The notes under the pieces: model-generated
What the model saw: the letters and a program-made list of their open reading frames with translations, nothing else
The model's database searches: none
What the model was told of the DNA's origin: nothing
Made by a program: the position numbers and the translations under genes
Part shown: in pieces, positions 16,159 through 24,550 of the stretch
Layout of the letters: each line of letters opens with the position of its first letter
How positions within the stretch are numbered: the first letter of the stretch is position 1
NCBI GenBank assembly: GCA_029213195.1
Contig: JARGNI010000035.1
Coordinates: 21,738 to 59,087 of the forward strand
Direction: 5' to 3'
Length of the DNA stretch: 37,350 bases
Origin: Verrucomicrobiales bacterium
GTDB taxonomy: Bacteria; Verrucomicrobiota; Verrucomicrobiia; Verrucomicrobiales; DEV007

Positions 16159-17018
16159 GACTCCCTCCTTTCCAGCCAATACACGAGACACTCACGAACC
16201 AGGGCAAGGATCGCACCGAGGCAAGCGATAAGGAAGGCCGAAAGAAACACCACCGAGGTCGAGCCTTCTCGAATCCCCTTCACGAAGGCGAAACCGATTC
16301 CTCCCTGGTGAAACGCGGTTTCAACGATCACCAGCCCCCCAAGGGTCAGCGGAAATACCCGGTCGAGGAGCTCCGCGAGCTGATGGCGAACCGGCCGACA
16401 AACCTGCTGATAAAAAACTTCCTCGGACGAAGCTCCTAGAAGAAAAAAAGCGCCTCGATGGGTCTCCGCGGCGCGATCGGTCAACACGCTACTGACCGCT
16501 CGAAGGAGCCGGCTCGAGCCAACAAGGATCAACGGAAGAGCAACGACAGAGGCATTCCACCACACGACGAGATCGGGCCCCTGCTCTACCCGGATCTCAT
16601 CGGCAAATCCTGGACGTTCCCAGACGAAATAAGAATAGAGCGAGATCAGGATGACCAGCCAGAATCCAGGGAAACAAGCCGCGATCCCGAAGGGAGCCCG
16701 CAACAGGAAGGAAGCTCCCAAACTCCGAAATCGAGACCCTAGAATGCCCCAGCCGTATCCGATCATCCAGATACCGAGCATCGCTATGAGCAGCGTGGGC
16801 ACCGAGTTCCCAAAGGCACGCCACACCCATGTCACCGCACTCTCTCCCGAGGGAGAAAGCTCCGGAGAAACCGGAGCGGAGAAAGCAAGATTCCAGACGT
16901 GGATCGAATCCTCCCGCAGCCAACCGAATCCGATCTCGATCAGGACGAGAAGCACGGCCGCTATACTGCCGATCCGCAGGGATAGAACGAGGAGTCGGCG
17001 GATCAGGAAATGCATCAT
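16155..17018 (-). CDS. diverged OppB/DppB-like permease subunit
   Basis: The 287-residue protein has the OppB plan: an N-terminal helix (about 8-28), a periplasmic loop, and then five further helices. The segment Gly-Gly-Leu-Val-Ile-Val-Glu-Thr-Ala-Phe matches the Gly-Gly-Ser-x-x-Val-Glu-Thr-x-Phe motif of OppB. The cytoplasmic coupling loop is diverged (RGAFFLLGASSEEVF), keeping only the Gly. The usual long Pro-rich stretch after helix 1 is shortened. Its ATG overlaps the stop of the binding-protein gene and its stop overlaps the next start, so the four genes are tightly coupled. Assignment to the OppB family is safe, transport function is not. Confidence 0.8.
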   Translation of the reverse strand: MMHFLIRRLLVLSLRIGSIAAVLLVLIEIGFGWLREDSIHVWNLAFSAPVSPELSPSGESAVTWVWRAFGNSVPTLLIAMLGIWMIGYGWGILGSRFRSLGASFLLRAPFGIAACFPGFWLVILISLYSYFVWERPGFADEIRVEQGPDLVVWWNASVVALPLILVGSSRLLRAVSSVLTDRAAETHRGAFFLLGASSEEVFYQQVCRPVRHQLAELLDRVFPLTLGGLVIVETAFHQGGIGFAFVKGIREGSTSVVFLSAFLIACLGAILALVRECLVYWLERRES

Positions 17019-19129
17019 CGCAGGTCTCCCGAATCCTCCGGATTGACTCGTTTTTCTCTTACCCACCAAGGTCTTGATCGAGTCACGCCCTCCTGTCCCA
17101 GGAACGGAAACCGTTCCCCTTCGAGATCGACCGAGGGGGGAGGAACCGCCTTGACCGCCCCCTCCCGATACCAGACCAAGCGCCCCGATTCAGCCAGAAA
17201 GAGACACGGCTGAAGCTCTATGATCCGGTCTTGAAGAGTCTTCGCAGCCTCCTGCACCTCCTCCCTCGAGTGCGAATCACGGAGAGTTTCGATCGCTTCA
17301 TCGATCCCCGGATCTGCGAGCCCGAATAGATTCGTCCCCCCTTCGCCACCACCTTGAGAATGAAAGGAGCGATACCGATCCCTCCCTTTCGGAATCTCCC
17401 AACTCAGGAGAATAGCTCCGAATCTGCGAGGCAGGAGCCGCTCCATCAAGATCGATGACAAGGGAAGTTCTTCGATTTTCACTTGGATGCCCAGGGCTTG
17501 CCACTGACTCGCGAGGGAAGCCGCGAGAAATCCCTGGTGAGCGTTCTGCTGGTTCACGAGCAGTTCGATCTCGAGGGGGTTTCCCTCCTGATCTCGTCGA
17601 ATTCCTCGAGCTTCGTCGTATCGGAATCCGAGTTCATCGAGTCGATCCGCTGCTGCTGCCACATCGTATCTCCAGAGTGCCAGCGGCCCGGGATCCCAAG
17701 AGTGCCCTGGGCGAAAAAGACCGCGAACCGGCTGGAGAAAGGAATCACTCTCCTCCCTCGTCCACGCCGAGGGATCGACCGCTTCGGCCAGAGCCACACG
17801 AAAATCCTTTTCCGAATACGGTTCCTGGTCCCGGTTCCAAACCACAAAATGTTGAAAGCGCGAAACACTTTTCGCTTTCTCCACTTCTCCGGGATTTCGC
17901 TGAGCCCAGAGAACGAACCGCTCATCGGGCACGAGCGCATCGATCCGATAGGAACGCAAGGCGAGCAGCTTGGACTCGAGGGAATCGAATCTCCGGTAGA
18001 CGAGATCTTCCTGCTCGGGAATCCCCAGCCAGTAGGCCTCATTGGCGCGGAGCCTGATCCCCCCATCACGGAAACGCTCCATGACCTGATAGGGACCCGT
18101 ACCCGTCGGGGAAACCTGGAACGTCGCCCAGGCTTCGCAAGACTCCATGCCTTCGAATCGGTGCCGGGGAACGATGGGCAATTGTTCCCAGCATTCGAGC
18201 ATCAACTCGGGCGAGGGCAGAGACTTGAGGAGGAATCGAACCTCGAACCGATTTCGAAGGTCGATACTTTCCGCAAACCAGAAGAGCCCTCTCAAGGGAG
18301 AATTGGCATCGTCCCCCGCAAACTTGTCGAGGCTGAAGAGGACATCCTCGGCGGTCAGTTTCTCCCCATCGTGCCAGAAAACATCGTCGCGAAAGCGAAA
18401 GATCGCTTCCCGGGCGAGAAAGTGGCTCTGCTCGCCCTGCCGCTCGACCCGAGGATTCAGATCCGAGTTGGAATCCAGATACAAGCCGAGTTCCTCGAGA
18501 AACGGGTCGATGTCCCCATCGAGAAAGAGCATCGCCTGCCGGTCATCGTCAAAATCGATCATCCGAATTCTCTTCTTCTCAATCGATGAGGTCAGGAAAG
18601 CTTCCAGGAAGGTCTCGATCGAGTGATCGACCGTGAGCACCACCACCTTGAAATTCGCCAGCTGCTCCGGAGGGATCTGGTCGAGAAACTCTTTTTCGAT
18701 GCTCTCGGCAAAATCGGGAAAGGTCAGGGTCAGGATTTCCTGCTCTCGGTCGCAGTTTGCCAGCGACTGCCGTGCCCCTGGACGGTATTCTCCGGAACGA
18801 ATCCGGGCCTCGACTTCTCCGGCATCCTCTTCACTCGCACAATGCAGGGTGACAATGGTCCGAAACTGCCACGAATCGAGCAGATGAGGCTGAAGTTTGA
18901 AGTCGGCATCCCGAACCAGCACGGGATCGAAGACAAGATCCCTGATTTCTCGAGTCACCCCTTCCTCGGCGCCGAAGGGAGAAAGGGACCCGATCGGCTC
19001 CTGGATGGCCGTGACCAAGGAACCCCCGGGAGGTGGGAGTTCCAGTCGCTCGACTTCCCGGACCAGCAGGAACCCGCCAAATCCCAGTGCCAGGGGCATG
19101 AGATAAGCGAGGTTTCGCAGCCAGAACAT
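17015..19129 (-). CDS. membrane-anchored family 5 solute-binding protein with insertion
   Basis: The 704-residue protein is an OppA/DppA-type binding protein. Recognisable segments are SLVTAIQEP near 37, FRFRDDVFWHDGEKLTAEDV (245-264), the Thr-Gly-Thr-Gly-Pro-Tyr motif in the central part and the usual C-terminal lobe. Two features are unusual. The N-terminus (about 5-24) is a hydrophobic anchor with no lipobox and no clear cleavage site, so it probably stays as a membrane helix. Residues about 88-242 are an insertion of roughly 150 residues, rich in acidic residues, between two strands that are adjacent in ordinary family members. ATG at 19129 lies eight bases after a good -10 element, so the transcript may be nearly leaderless; an in-frame Met at residue 11 is an alternative. 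Confidence 0.85.
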   Translation of the reverse strand: MFWLRNLAYLMPLALGFGGFLLVREVERLELPPPGGSLVTAIQEPIGSLSPFGAEEGVTREIRDLVFDPVLVRDADFKLQPHLLDSWQFRTIVTLHCASEEDAGEVEARIRSGEYRPGARQSLANCDREQEILTLTFPDFAESIEKEFLDQIPPEQLANFKVVVLTVDHSIETFLEAFLTSSIEKKRIRMIDFDDDRQAMLFLDGDIDPFLEELGLYLDSNSDLNPRVERQGEQSHFLAREAIFRFRDDVFWHDGEKLTAEDVLFSLDKFAGDDANSPLRGLFWFAESIDLRNRFEVRFLLKSLPSPELMLECWEQLPIVPRHRFEGMESCEAWATFQVSPTGTGPYQVMERFRDGGIRLRANEAYWLGIPEQEDLVYRRFDSLESKLLALRSYRIDALVPDERFVLWAQRNPGEVEKAKSVSRFQHFVVWNRDQEPYSEKDFRVALAEAVDPSAWTREESDSFLQPVRGLFRPGHSWDPGPLALWRYDVAAAADRLDELGFRYDEARGIRRDQEGNPLEIELLVNQQNAHQGFLAASLASQWQALGIQVKIEELPLSSILMERLLPRRFGAILLSWEIPKGRDRYRSFHSQGGGEGGTNLFGLADPGIDEAIETLRDSHSREEVQEAAKTLQDRIIELQPCLFLAESGRLVWYREGAVKAVPPPSVDLEGERFPFLGQEGVTRSRPWWVREKRVNPEDSGDLR

Positions 19130-19137
19130 AGCTACGA

Positions 19138-19165
19138 AGTATAGCAATCAATAAGGTCTTGCCAA
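19138..19165 (-). promoter_or_regulatory. predicted sigma-70-type promoter of the Opp-like operon
   Basis: On the minus strand TTGGCA (plus 19160-19165) and TATACT (plus 19138-19143) are spaced by 16 bases, and each matches five of six consensus positions. It is the best promoter found in the window. The ATG begins nine bases after the last -10 base, so transcription would start at or next to the start codon. Confidence 0.7.
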
Positions 19166-19203
19166 TCTGACAATGAAGAAAGCGGAAGGAAAGGCCGGAT
19201 CGA

Positions 19204-20547
19204 TCAGTTGAGATCGAGACATTTCAAGGTGTCCTGACCACGAACGATAAGGTGGCCTCGCGAAAGCGCCATGGGGGACCAGAATTTGAAATCGGGCATC
19301 TTGATGACGTCCCGCCCTTCCTGCTTGGCGATCTGTTCGTCGACTTCCGGCTTTTTGCCAAAGGCATCGAAGAATCCCACTTCCTGGTATCCCTCCGGAG
19401 AAGGTTTCACCACGCGCAGGTAGCCGACCTCGCCATCCTGGATAAGAAGATGTCCGTCGACGAGGATCATGTTGCCGCGCCCCATGAAGGGTTGATCACC
19501 GGTATGCCACTTGATGGTTCCATCGAAATCCATGCACATGAGGCCACCCGTTTTCCGAGCTTCTCCCTTGTGGTTCGCATTTTCGTTGGCGAGGAAATAG
19601 ATGTGTTCGTCGATCACGAAAGGAGGATGGACCTGGGTCCCCTGCTCCATATCGAAGACTTTCTCGACCCCCCAGGCGCTTCCGTCCTTCTCGACTCGAA
19701 CCATGCAGCTTCCGTTGCCGTAGCCGCCGGTCAGAAAGACCAACTCCTCCGTCACCTTGGTGGGAAATGGGATCGGGATCTTGTTGAAATAGAGATCGGT
19801 GCTCCAGAGCACGTCACCGGACTGCGGATCGACACTGATCGTCGTTCCGACTCCTCCGTCGCCATCTCGCTTGGTCGCGATAAAGACACACTGCTCTACC
19901 CCTTGCAGGTTCATCACCACCGGAGTGGAGTGCGAGTCACCGAAGGGAGAAGTCTCCCAGAGAACCTTTCCGGTCTTCTTATCGAATCCGACAAGCCCCA
20001 CGGTCTCGCTCATCGCGGGAACGATGAGAATGTCTCCCACCACGACCGGACTTTGTGCCCAGCCCCACTTCGGCGTGCCCACTTCGACCTCGTATTTTTC
20101 CCGCATCGGGACCATCCAGTCCGCTTCGTGGGTCTCCCGATTGATCCGAAAGACCTGTCCGAAACCGCTGATGAAATAAACCGCATCTTCTTCAATGAGG
20201 GGAACCCCACGGCTTCCGTGGAAAGAAAGCTTTCCGGGAAAATCGAAAGAGAATGACCATTTTTCCGCACCATCCTTCAGGGAGAGGCAAAGCAGCTTGT
20301 CCCGCTCTTCGAAATCGCGATCCACGAGGAAAACCTCGTCCCCCACGATGGCGGCTCCGCCAAATCCTTCGTTGAGCTCTTTCTCCCACAGAAGCTTGGG
20401 AGGATTTTTCTCCCAGCCATCGAGATTCAGTTCGGTTTCATCGGAAATCCCGATGCGATGCGGCCCTTGGAAATTCGCCCAGTCGCCAGCGACGACGAAG
20501 GTGGAAAAGCCGCAGAGGAGAAGGAAGGTCAAGCCGATGGATTTCAT
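19204..20547 (-). CDS. secreted PQQ-like beta-propeller repeat protein
   Basis: The 447-residue protein has a signal peptide (cleavage near Ala21-Gly22) followed by GDWANFQGPHRIGISDE, the typical entry to outer-membrane or periplasmic PQQ-like beta-propellers of Verrucomicrobiota and Planctomycetota. Repeated Trp-containing blades such as GKVLWE, GDVLWS and GTIKWH occur throughout. No dehydrogenase catalytic residues are recognised, so a binding or scaffold role is more likely than an enzyme. ATG at 20547 starts the signal peptide; GTG and TTG codons upstream are less likely. It lies 78 bases downstream of rpoN on the same strand. Confidence 0.88.
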   Translation of the reverse strand: MKSIGLTFLLLCGFSTFVVAGDWANFQGPHRIGISDETELNLDGWEKNPPKLLWEKELNEGFGGAAIVGDEVFLVDRDFEERDKLLCLSLKDGAEKWSFSFDFPGKLSFHGSRGVPLIEEDAVYFISGFGQVFRINRETHEADWMVPMREKYEVEVGTPKWGWAQSPVVVGDILIVPAMSETVGLVGFDKKTGKVLWETSPFGDSHSTPVVMNLQGVEQCVFIATKRDGDGGVGTTISVDPQSGDVLWSTDLYFNKIPIPFPTKVTEELVFLTGGYGNGSCMVRVEKDGSAWGVEKVFDMEQGTQVHPPFVIDEHIYFLANENANHKGEARKTGGLMCMDFDGTIKWHTGDQPFMGRGNMILVDGHLLIQDGEVGYLRVVKPSPEGYQEVGFFDAFGKKPEVDEQIAKQEGRDVIKMPDFKFWSPMALSRGHLIVRGQDTLKCLDLN

Positions 20548-20591
20548 GGCATTTACGAGAACGAAATCCGCCATCTTTTCAAATCCGCAAT

Positions 20592-20611
20592 CGTGTCCAC
20601 TTTGTGACACG
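20592..20611. promoter_or_regulatory. 6-bp inverted repeat between rpoN and the beta-propeller gene
   Basis: CGTGTC (20592-20597) and GACACG (20606-20611) flank eight bases, upstream of the beta-propeller start on the minus strand. It could be an operator or a weak hairpin; no T-tract follows. Confidence 0.25.
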
Positions 20612-20625
20612 CAAGCCCCCTCACC

Positions 20626-22035
20626 TCAGTAGCTGCGCCGCATGTGGCTCGGCAGGATGTGGAGTTCCTCGCGATACTTGGCAACGGTACGTCGAGCGAT
20701 CTTCACCCCGGCTTTTTCCAACTCTTCGACGAGTTTCTGATCGCTGAAAGGCTTCTTCGGATTCTCATTGTGAATCAAGTCGGCAAGCGTCTGTTTCACG
20801 GAAGTATTCGACAAGGTCTCCCCCGACTCCGTCTCGTAGCCGGTGGTGAAGAAATACTTCATCTCGAACACCCCGTGAGGCGTCTCAATGTACTTGCCGG
20901 AAACCGCGCGGCTCACGGTGGTCTCGTGCACCCCGACCTCGTCGGCAATCTGGGCCATGTTCATCGGCTTCAGCTTGGAAGGGCCGTGAGAAAGAAACTC
21001 GCCCTGCCTCTTCACGATCTCGGTGGCGATGGACTTGATCGTCTGCTGACGCTGATGGATGCTCTTAATCAGAAATTTTCCGGCCCGAATCTTGTCCCGA
21101 ATGTAGGTCCGCGCCTCACGGCTGCTTCCCCCTGCCATCATATCCTTGTAGGCATTGCTGATGCGGAGACGGGGAATCTGCTCGTTGTGCATCGAAACCA
21201 CCCACTCTGTGCCGATTCTTTCCACGGTCACATCGGGAGTCACATACGTGTTGTTGTCACCACCGAAACGACTTCCCGGTCGTGGATCGAGAGAAGCAAT
21301 GAACTCCGCAGCATGAGTGATCTGTTCCGGGGACACACTCAGCTTCTTCGCGACCTGGGGATATCGCTTCCGAGCAAGGTCGTCGAGATGGTGATCGATG
21401 ATCCGATACTCGAGGCTGTGATGTTTTCCCATGCGCTCCAGCTGGATGAGCAAACAATCCCGAAGATCCAGGGCCCCCACTCCAACCGGATCGAAGGACT
21501 GAACGAGAATCTTCGCTTCTTCCAATTCCTCAAGCGGGATTCCGAGATCAAAGCTCATTTCTTCGAGATCGACCTTGAGAAACCCCTGTTCATCGATATT
21601 TCCAATCAAGGTCTGCGCGATGTCTTCTACCTCTTTAGGAACATCCGAAACGTGGAGCTGGTTCAACAAATGCTCCTGCAGGGTGATCGGCTCCACGATG
21701 GAATCCATCACGAACTGATGCTTTTCATCGGCGTCGTCGCGTTTCGGGGACGCGACCCGGCTCTGCGACATGTATTCCCGCCATTCTTCATCGAGACGAG
21801 AAAGCTCAGCAAATTCCTTGTCGAATTCCTCCTCCTCGGAAGGGCTCGTAGCATCGTCGAGAGAAACATCGGTCGACTCTTCTTCCAGGGTCGGATTCGC
21901 AACGAGCTCCTCCTGGATCAAATGCTGCAATTCCAAAGTCGGAGTCTGCAGGAGCTGTAAGCTCTGCTGCATCTGCGGTGCAATCGTCTGCTGCTGGAGC
22001 AGAGACTGCGACTGATCAAAACGTTGCTCGGGCAT
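20626..22035 (-). CDS. rpoN: RNA polymerase sigma-54 factor
   Basis: The 469-residue protein directs RNA polymerase to -24/-12 promoters and needs an AAA+ activator. The Gln-rich region I is at the N-terminus (about 8-45), followed by an acidic region II, the core-binding region, a helix-turn-helix (HETTVSRAVSGKYIETPHG) and the RpoN box ARRTVAKYRE (447-456). All parts are complete. ATG at 22035 is chosen because the TTG at 22050 adds only a short polar extension before region I. No -24/-12 sequence was found in this window with the correct spacing, so its targets appear to lie elsewhere. Confidence 0.97.
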   Translation of the reverse strand: MPEQRFDQSQSLLQQQTIAPQMQQSLQLLQTPTLELQHLIQEELVANPTLEEESTDVSLDDATSPSEEEEFDKEFAELSRLDEEWREYMSQSRVASPKRDDADEKHQFVMDSIVEPITLQEHLLNQLHVSDVPKEVEDIAQTLIGNIDEQGFLKVDLEEMSFDLGIPLEELEEAKILVQSFDPVGVGALDLRDCLLIQLERMGKHHSLEYRIIDHHLDDLARKRYPQVAKKLSVSPEQITHAAEFIASLDPRPGSRFGGDNNTYVTPDVTVERIGTEWVVSMHNEQIPRLRISNAYKDMMAGGSSREARTYIRDKIRAGKFLIKSIHQRQQTIKSIATEIVKRQGEFLSHGPSKLKPMNMAQIADEVGVHETTVSRAVSGKYIETPHGVFEMKYFFTTGYETESGETLSNTSVKQTLADLIHNENPKKPFSDQKLVEELEKAGVKIARRTVAKYREELHILPSHMRRSY

Positions 22036-22144
22036 AAAATTGCTCGCCAACTCGGGGGCGAGATCTCACGCTAGCACATTTCCTGCCAGCAAGAGCAAGA
22101 AAATGAAATTTTGTCTCTTCCCACCGTTTCGGGCTCGGATTTCC

Positions 22145-22166
22145 TTTAAATTCAGCAAAATTTAAA
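22145..22166. promoter_or_regulatory. AT-rich inverted repeat in the rpoN/export gene divergent region
   Basis: TTTAAATT (22145-22152) and AATTTAAA (22159-22166) form a perfect 8-bp repeat around CAGCAA. It lies in an AT-rich island of about 80 bases in an otherwise GC-rich window. A plausible -10 hexamer TACAAT is at 22194-22199 without a convincing -35. This could be an operator, a UP element or a bent-DNA site. Confidence 0.4.
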
Positions 22167-22214
22167 ATTAAAAACTTTGATTATTATGGTTTTTACAATA
22201 AATTAGGAAGTAAG

Positions 22215-22247
22215 ATGTTCCAGAAATGTGAACTAACTTGGCAATGA
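22215..22247 (+). CDS. ten-codon leader ORF overlapping the export gene start
   Basis: ATG at 22215 opens a ten-codon frame (Met-Phe-Gln-Lys-Cys-Glu-Leu-Thr-Trp-Gln) ending in TGA at 22245-22247, which overlaps the ATG of the next gene (ATGA). AGGAAG (22205-22210) lies four bases before this ATG, one of the best Shine-Dalgarno sites in the window, whereas the downstream gene has none of its own. Reinitiation after the leader would give coupled translation of the export protein. Chance is possible given the short length. Confidence 0.45.
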   Translation: MFQKCELTWQ

Positions 22248-23320
22248 GACACCTACTCTCCCTCCTTATCCTCCTGACAATGCTTTCCCCCATTCTGCAT
22301 GGGCAGGAGCAGCGTCTTCGTCAAATCGGATCCGGAATTCCCGATCCAGGCGAATACTGGGAAGAGCTGAAACCGCTTCCCGCTGAGGAAACCATTCGTG
22401 CCGTCGCCCCTCCCCGGGTGAAGCCTGTTTCCGTCCCGTCCTGGCAAAAGCGGTATACCCTCGGCCCTGGTGACGTTCTCAACTTCTCTGTCTACGATCG
22501 ACCCGATCTCACCCGTCTCAACGTCCAGATCGCTCCAGATGGCACGGTCAGCTACCTTCAGGCCGTTGCGGTACGAGCCCAGGGACTGACCCTGGATCAA
22601 CTCCGAGCCAAGATTGAAGCCGAACTCGCGAAACTAGAAAACAAGAAAGTGATCATTTCTCCCGTGTCCATCGCGAGCAAGGATTTCACGATCATCGGCC
22701 GAGTTCGAAAGCCCGGCAGCTTTACGCTCGATCGCCCCACCTCCATTCTCGAAGCCATCGCTCGAGCCGAGGGCATCGAAAACGGAAACCTTCGTGGTTC
22801 TGCGTTCGAACTCGCCGACTTCGAACGCTCCTTTGTCGCTCGCGATGGGCGAAAGCTGGATGTCGATCTCGCCCGCCTCTATTACGAGGGTGACCTGAGC
22901 CAGAACGCTTTTCTTGAACCCGACGACTACATCTACATCGCTTCAAGCCTGAAGAATGAGATCTACGTCCTCGGTGCCGTCGCGAGTCCCGGACGCAGGA
23001 AGATGCCCGTGAAGCTGACGATCGCCCAGGCCATCGCCGAGGCAGGTGGGTTCGACAAGTATGCTTACAAGATGAAAGTGCTTCTCATCCGGGGCAGCAT
23101 TCACCAGCCCGAGACCCAGATCGTCGACATGCGAGCGATCCTCACCGGGCGCGACCCCGACATCAAGTTGGAGAACAAGGACATCATCTTCGTCAACGAG
23201 CGCCCCTTCGAACTCCTCGAGCGTGTTCTCGACGAGGCCATCTTCACCTTTTTGCAAACCGTTTCCTCGGAAGCCGTCAACATCAACTACGAGCCGATCC
23301 TGACTTGTGATTCGGACTGA
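22244..23320 (+). CDS. polysaccharide export (Wza-like OPX) protein
   Basis: The 358-residue protein has a signal peptide (about 1-21) and a Poly_export domain: YTLGPGDVLNFSVYDRPD near 68, followed by Ile-Ala-Pro-Asp-Gly-Thr. Two SLBB domains begin with IIGRVRKPGSFTLD and VLGAVASPGRRKMP. Such proteins form the outer-membrane channel for capsule or exopolysaccharide. No lipobox is present, so it differs from the lipoprotein next door. No Wzc-type kinase, flippase or glycosyltransferase follows in the window. The start at 22244 overlaps a leader ORF and is preferred to TTG at 22238. Confidence 0.9.
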   Translation: MRHLLSLLILLTMLSPILHGQEQRLRQIGSGIPDPGEYWEELKPLPAEETIRAVAPPRVKPVSVPSWQKRYTLGPGDVLNFSVYDRPDLTRLNVQIAPDGTVSYLQAVAVRAQGLTLDQLRAKIEAELAKLENKKVIISPVSIASKDFTIIGRVRKPGSFTLDRPTSILEAIARAEGIENGNLRGSAFELADFERSFVARDGRKLDVDLARLYYEGDLSQNAFLEPDDYIYIASSLKNEIYVLGAVASPGRRKMPVKLTIAQAIAEAGGFDKYAYKMKVLLIRGSIHQPETQIVDMRAILTGRDPDIKLENKDIIFVNERPFELLERVLDEAIFTFLQTVSSEAVNINYEPILTCDSD

Positions 23321-23342
23321 TTTTTCAACCCCCTCCCTCATC

Positions 23343-24482
23343 ATGAAAGTTATCCACTTCCTCGCACGAATCTGCGTCCTCACCGCCTTGGTCGGGACTC
23401 CATCCTGCGTCCACATGAAGCCTGCCGATCGCGAGTTCAAAGCCAACGCCTTCTACGAGCCCATGTCCTACGATGGATCGGAAGAAGAGGCCGAGGCTGC
23501 CCTCGCAAATCTTCCCAAGGAGCCCCAGTTTCAGCAACTCGAGTTCGATCGATCCGTCGATCCCAGCCTCCTCCAGGCTCCGTCGGGTCCCTATCGCGTT
23601 GGCCCTGGCGACGTTCTCGACATCGAGGTGGCCGAAAACGAAGGAACTCGGCAGCAGGTCAAGATCCTACCGGATGGGATGCTGCACTACGATGTCGCCA
23701 ATGGGATCCATGTCAAAGGGCTGACCCTCGCCGATATTTCGACGCGGCTCTCCAAGATTCTCGAAGAGAACTACGTGAATCCCGTCGTGTCCGTCAATGT
23801 CGCCCAGGCAGACAGTCAGCGATTCTGGATGCTGGGACAGATCAAGGTTCCCGGTGCCTACCCGATCAAGAAACCTACTACGCTTGTTGATGCTCTTTCC
23901 TTCGGAGGGGGCCTCCTCTCCAACGGAGAAGACCGCGAGGTCGGAAACCCGGAAGCGGCAGACCTCGAGAGAGCAATCCTGATTCGCAACGGAGACCTCG
24001 TCCCCGTCAACTTCGAAGCCCTCGTCCGCGAAGGAGACATGTCGCAGAACGTCTATGTGCGAGCTGGTGACTACATCTTTGTCCCCTCGCTCACTGCGCA
24101 GTCGATCTACATCCTCGGAGAAGTCGCCCAACCGGGACCGGTCTACTACGAAGCCGGCAATACGCTTCTCAGCGTGGTCGCCTCGGCCGGTGGGATCAAC
24201 AAGAATGCAGTCGGGAGCAAGGCCCTCATCATCCGTGGGGGAACTCGTCAGCCCAAGGTCGCCGTCGTCAACGTGAATGCGATCCGCCGTGGAAAGGAAC
24301 CCGACCTTCGTCTCGAAGGAGGCGATATCGTCTGGGTCCCAAGAACCCCCTGGACGAAGCTGAACGACTACGTCGAAGCGGTACTCATCACCGCAGGGCA
24401 AGCCGTTGCGGTTCAGGAAGGACTCGGAGTGCTCGGATCGTCCGGAGGTGCTGGAGTCGCGATCACCGCAGGCGGAAACTAG
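23343..24482 (+). CDS. polysaccharide export (Wza-like OPX) lipoprotein
   Basis: The 379-residue protein has a lipoprotein signal ending in Thr-Pro-Ser-Cys22. A Poly_export domain (YRVGPGDVLDIEVAENEG) follows, then two SLBB domains marked MLGQIKVPGAYPIK and ILGEVAQPGPVYYE. The C-terminal tail is Gly/Ala-rich. It is clearly related to the preceding gene, lies 22 bases downstream and is probably co-transcribed. Tandem OPX genes may form a mixed ring or serve two polymers. ATG at 23343 is chosen for the signal peptide over GTG at 23307. Confidence 0.9.
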   Translation: MKVIHFLARICVLTALVGTPSCVHMKPADREFKANAFYEPMSYDGSEEEAEAALANLPKEPQFQQLEFDRSVDPSLLQAPSGPYRVGPGDVLDIEVAENEGTRQQVKILPDGMLHYDVANGIHVKGLTLADISTRLSKILEENYVNPVVSVNVAQADSQRFWMLGQIKVPGAYPIKKPTTLVDALSFGGGLLSNGEDREVGNPEAADLERAILIRNGDLVPVNFEALVREGDMSQNVYVRAGDYIFVPSLTAQSIYILGEVAQPGPVYYEAGNTLLSVVASAGGINKNAVGSKALIIRGGTRQPKVAVVNVNAIRRGKEPDLRLEGGDIVWVPRTPWTKLNDYVEAVLITAGQAVAVQEGLGVLGSSGGAGVAITAGGN

Positions 24483-24486
24483 CCAG

Positions 24487-24515
24487 AGGATCGGGATGCA
24501 ATTCCTCCCGATCCT
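24487..24515. terminator. convergent terminator hairpin, no T-tract
   Basis: AGGATCGGGA (24487-24496) and TCCCGATCCT (24506-24515) form a perfect 10-bp stem with a nine-base loop between the convergent export and AIM24 genes. There is no run of T's immediately after either side, so it is a probable but unproven terminator. Confidence 0.5.
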
Positions 24516-24550
24516 GCTCAAGCTCGATTTTCCTGTCGGCCCGAAACTTT

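Noticed and set aside
20585-20599. Sigma-54-like TGG...TTGC element upstream of the beta-propeller gene on the minus strand
   Set aside because: Only eight bases separate GG and GC; the required spacing is ten. No other -24/-12 match was found.
22177-22199. TTGATT and TACAAT as a promoter pair before the export genes
   Set aside because: The spacer is only 11 bases, too short for a sigma-70 promoter, though TACAAT alone may be a -10.
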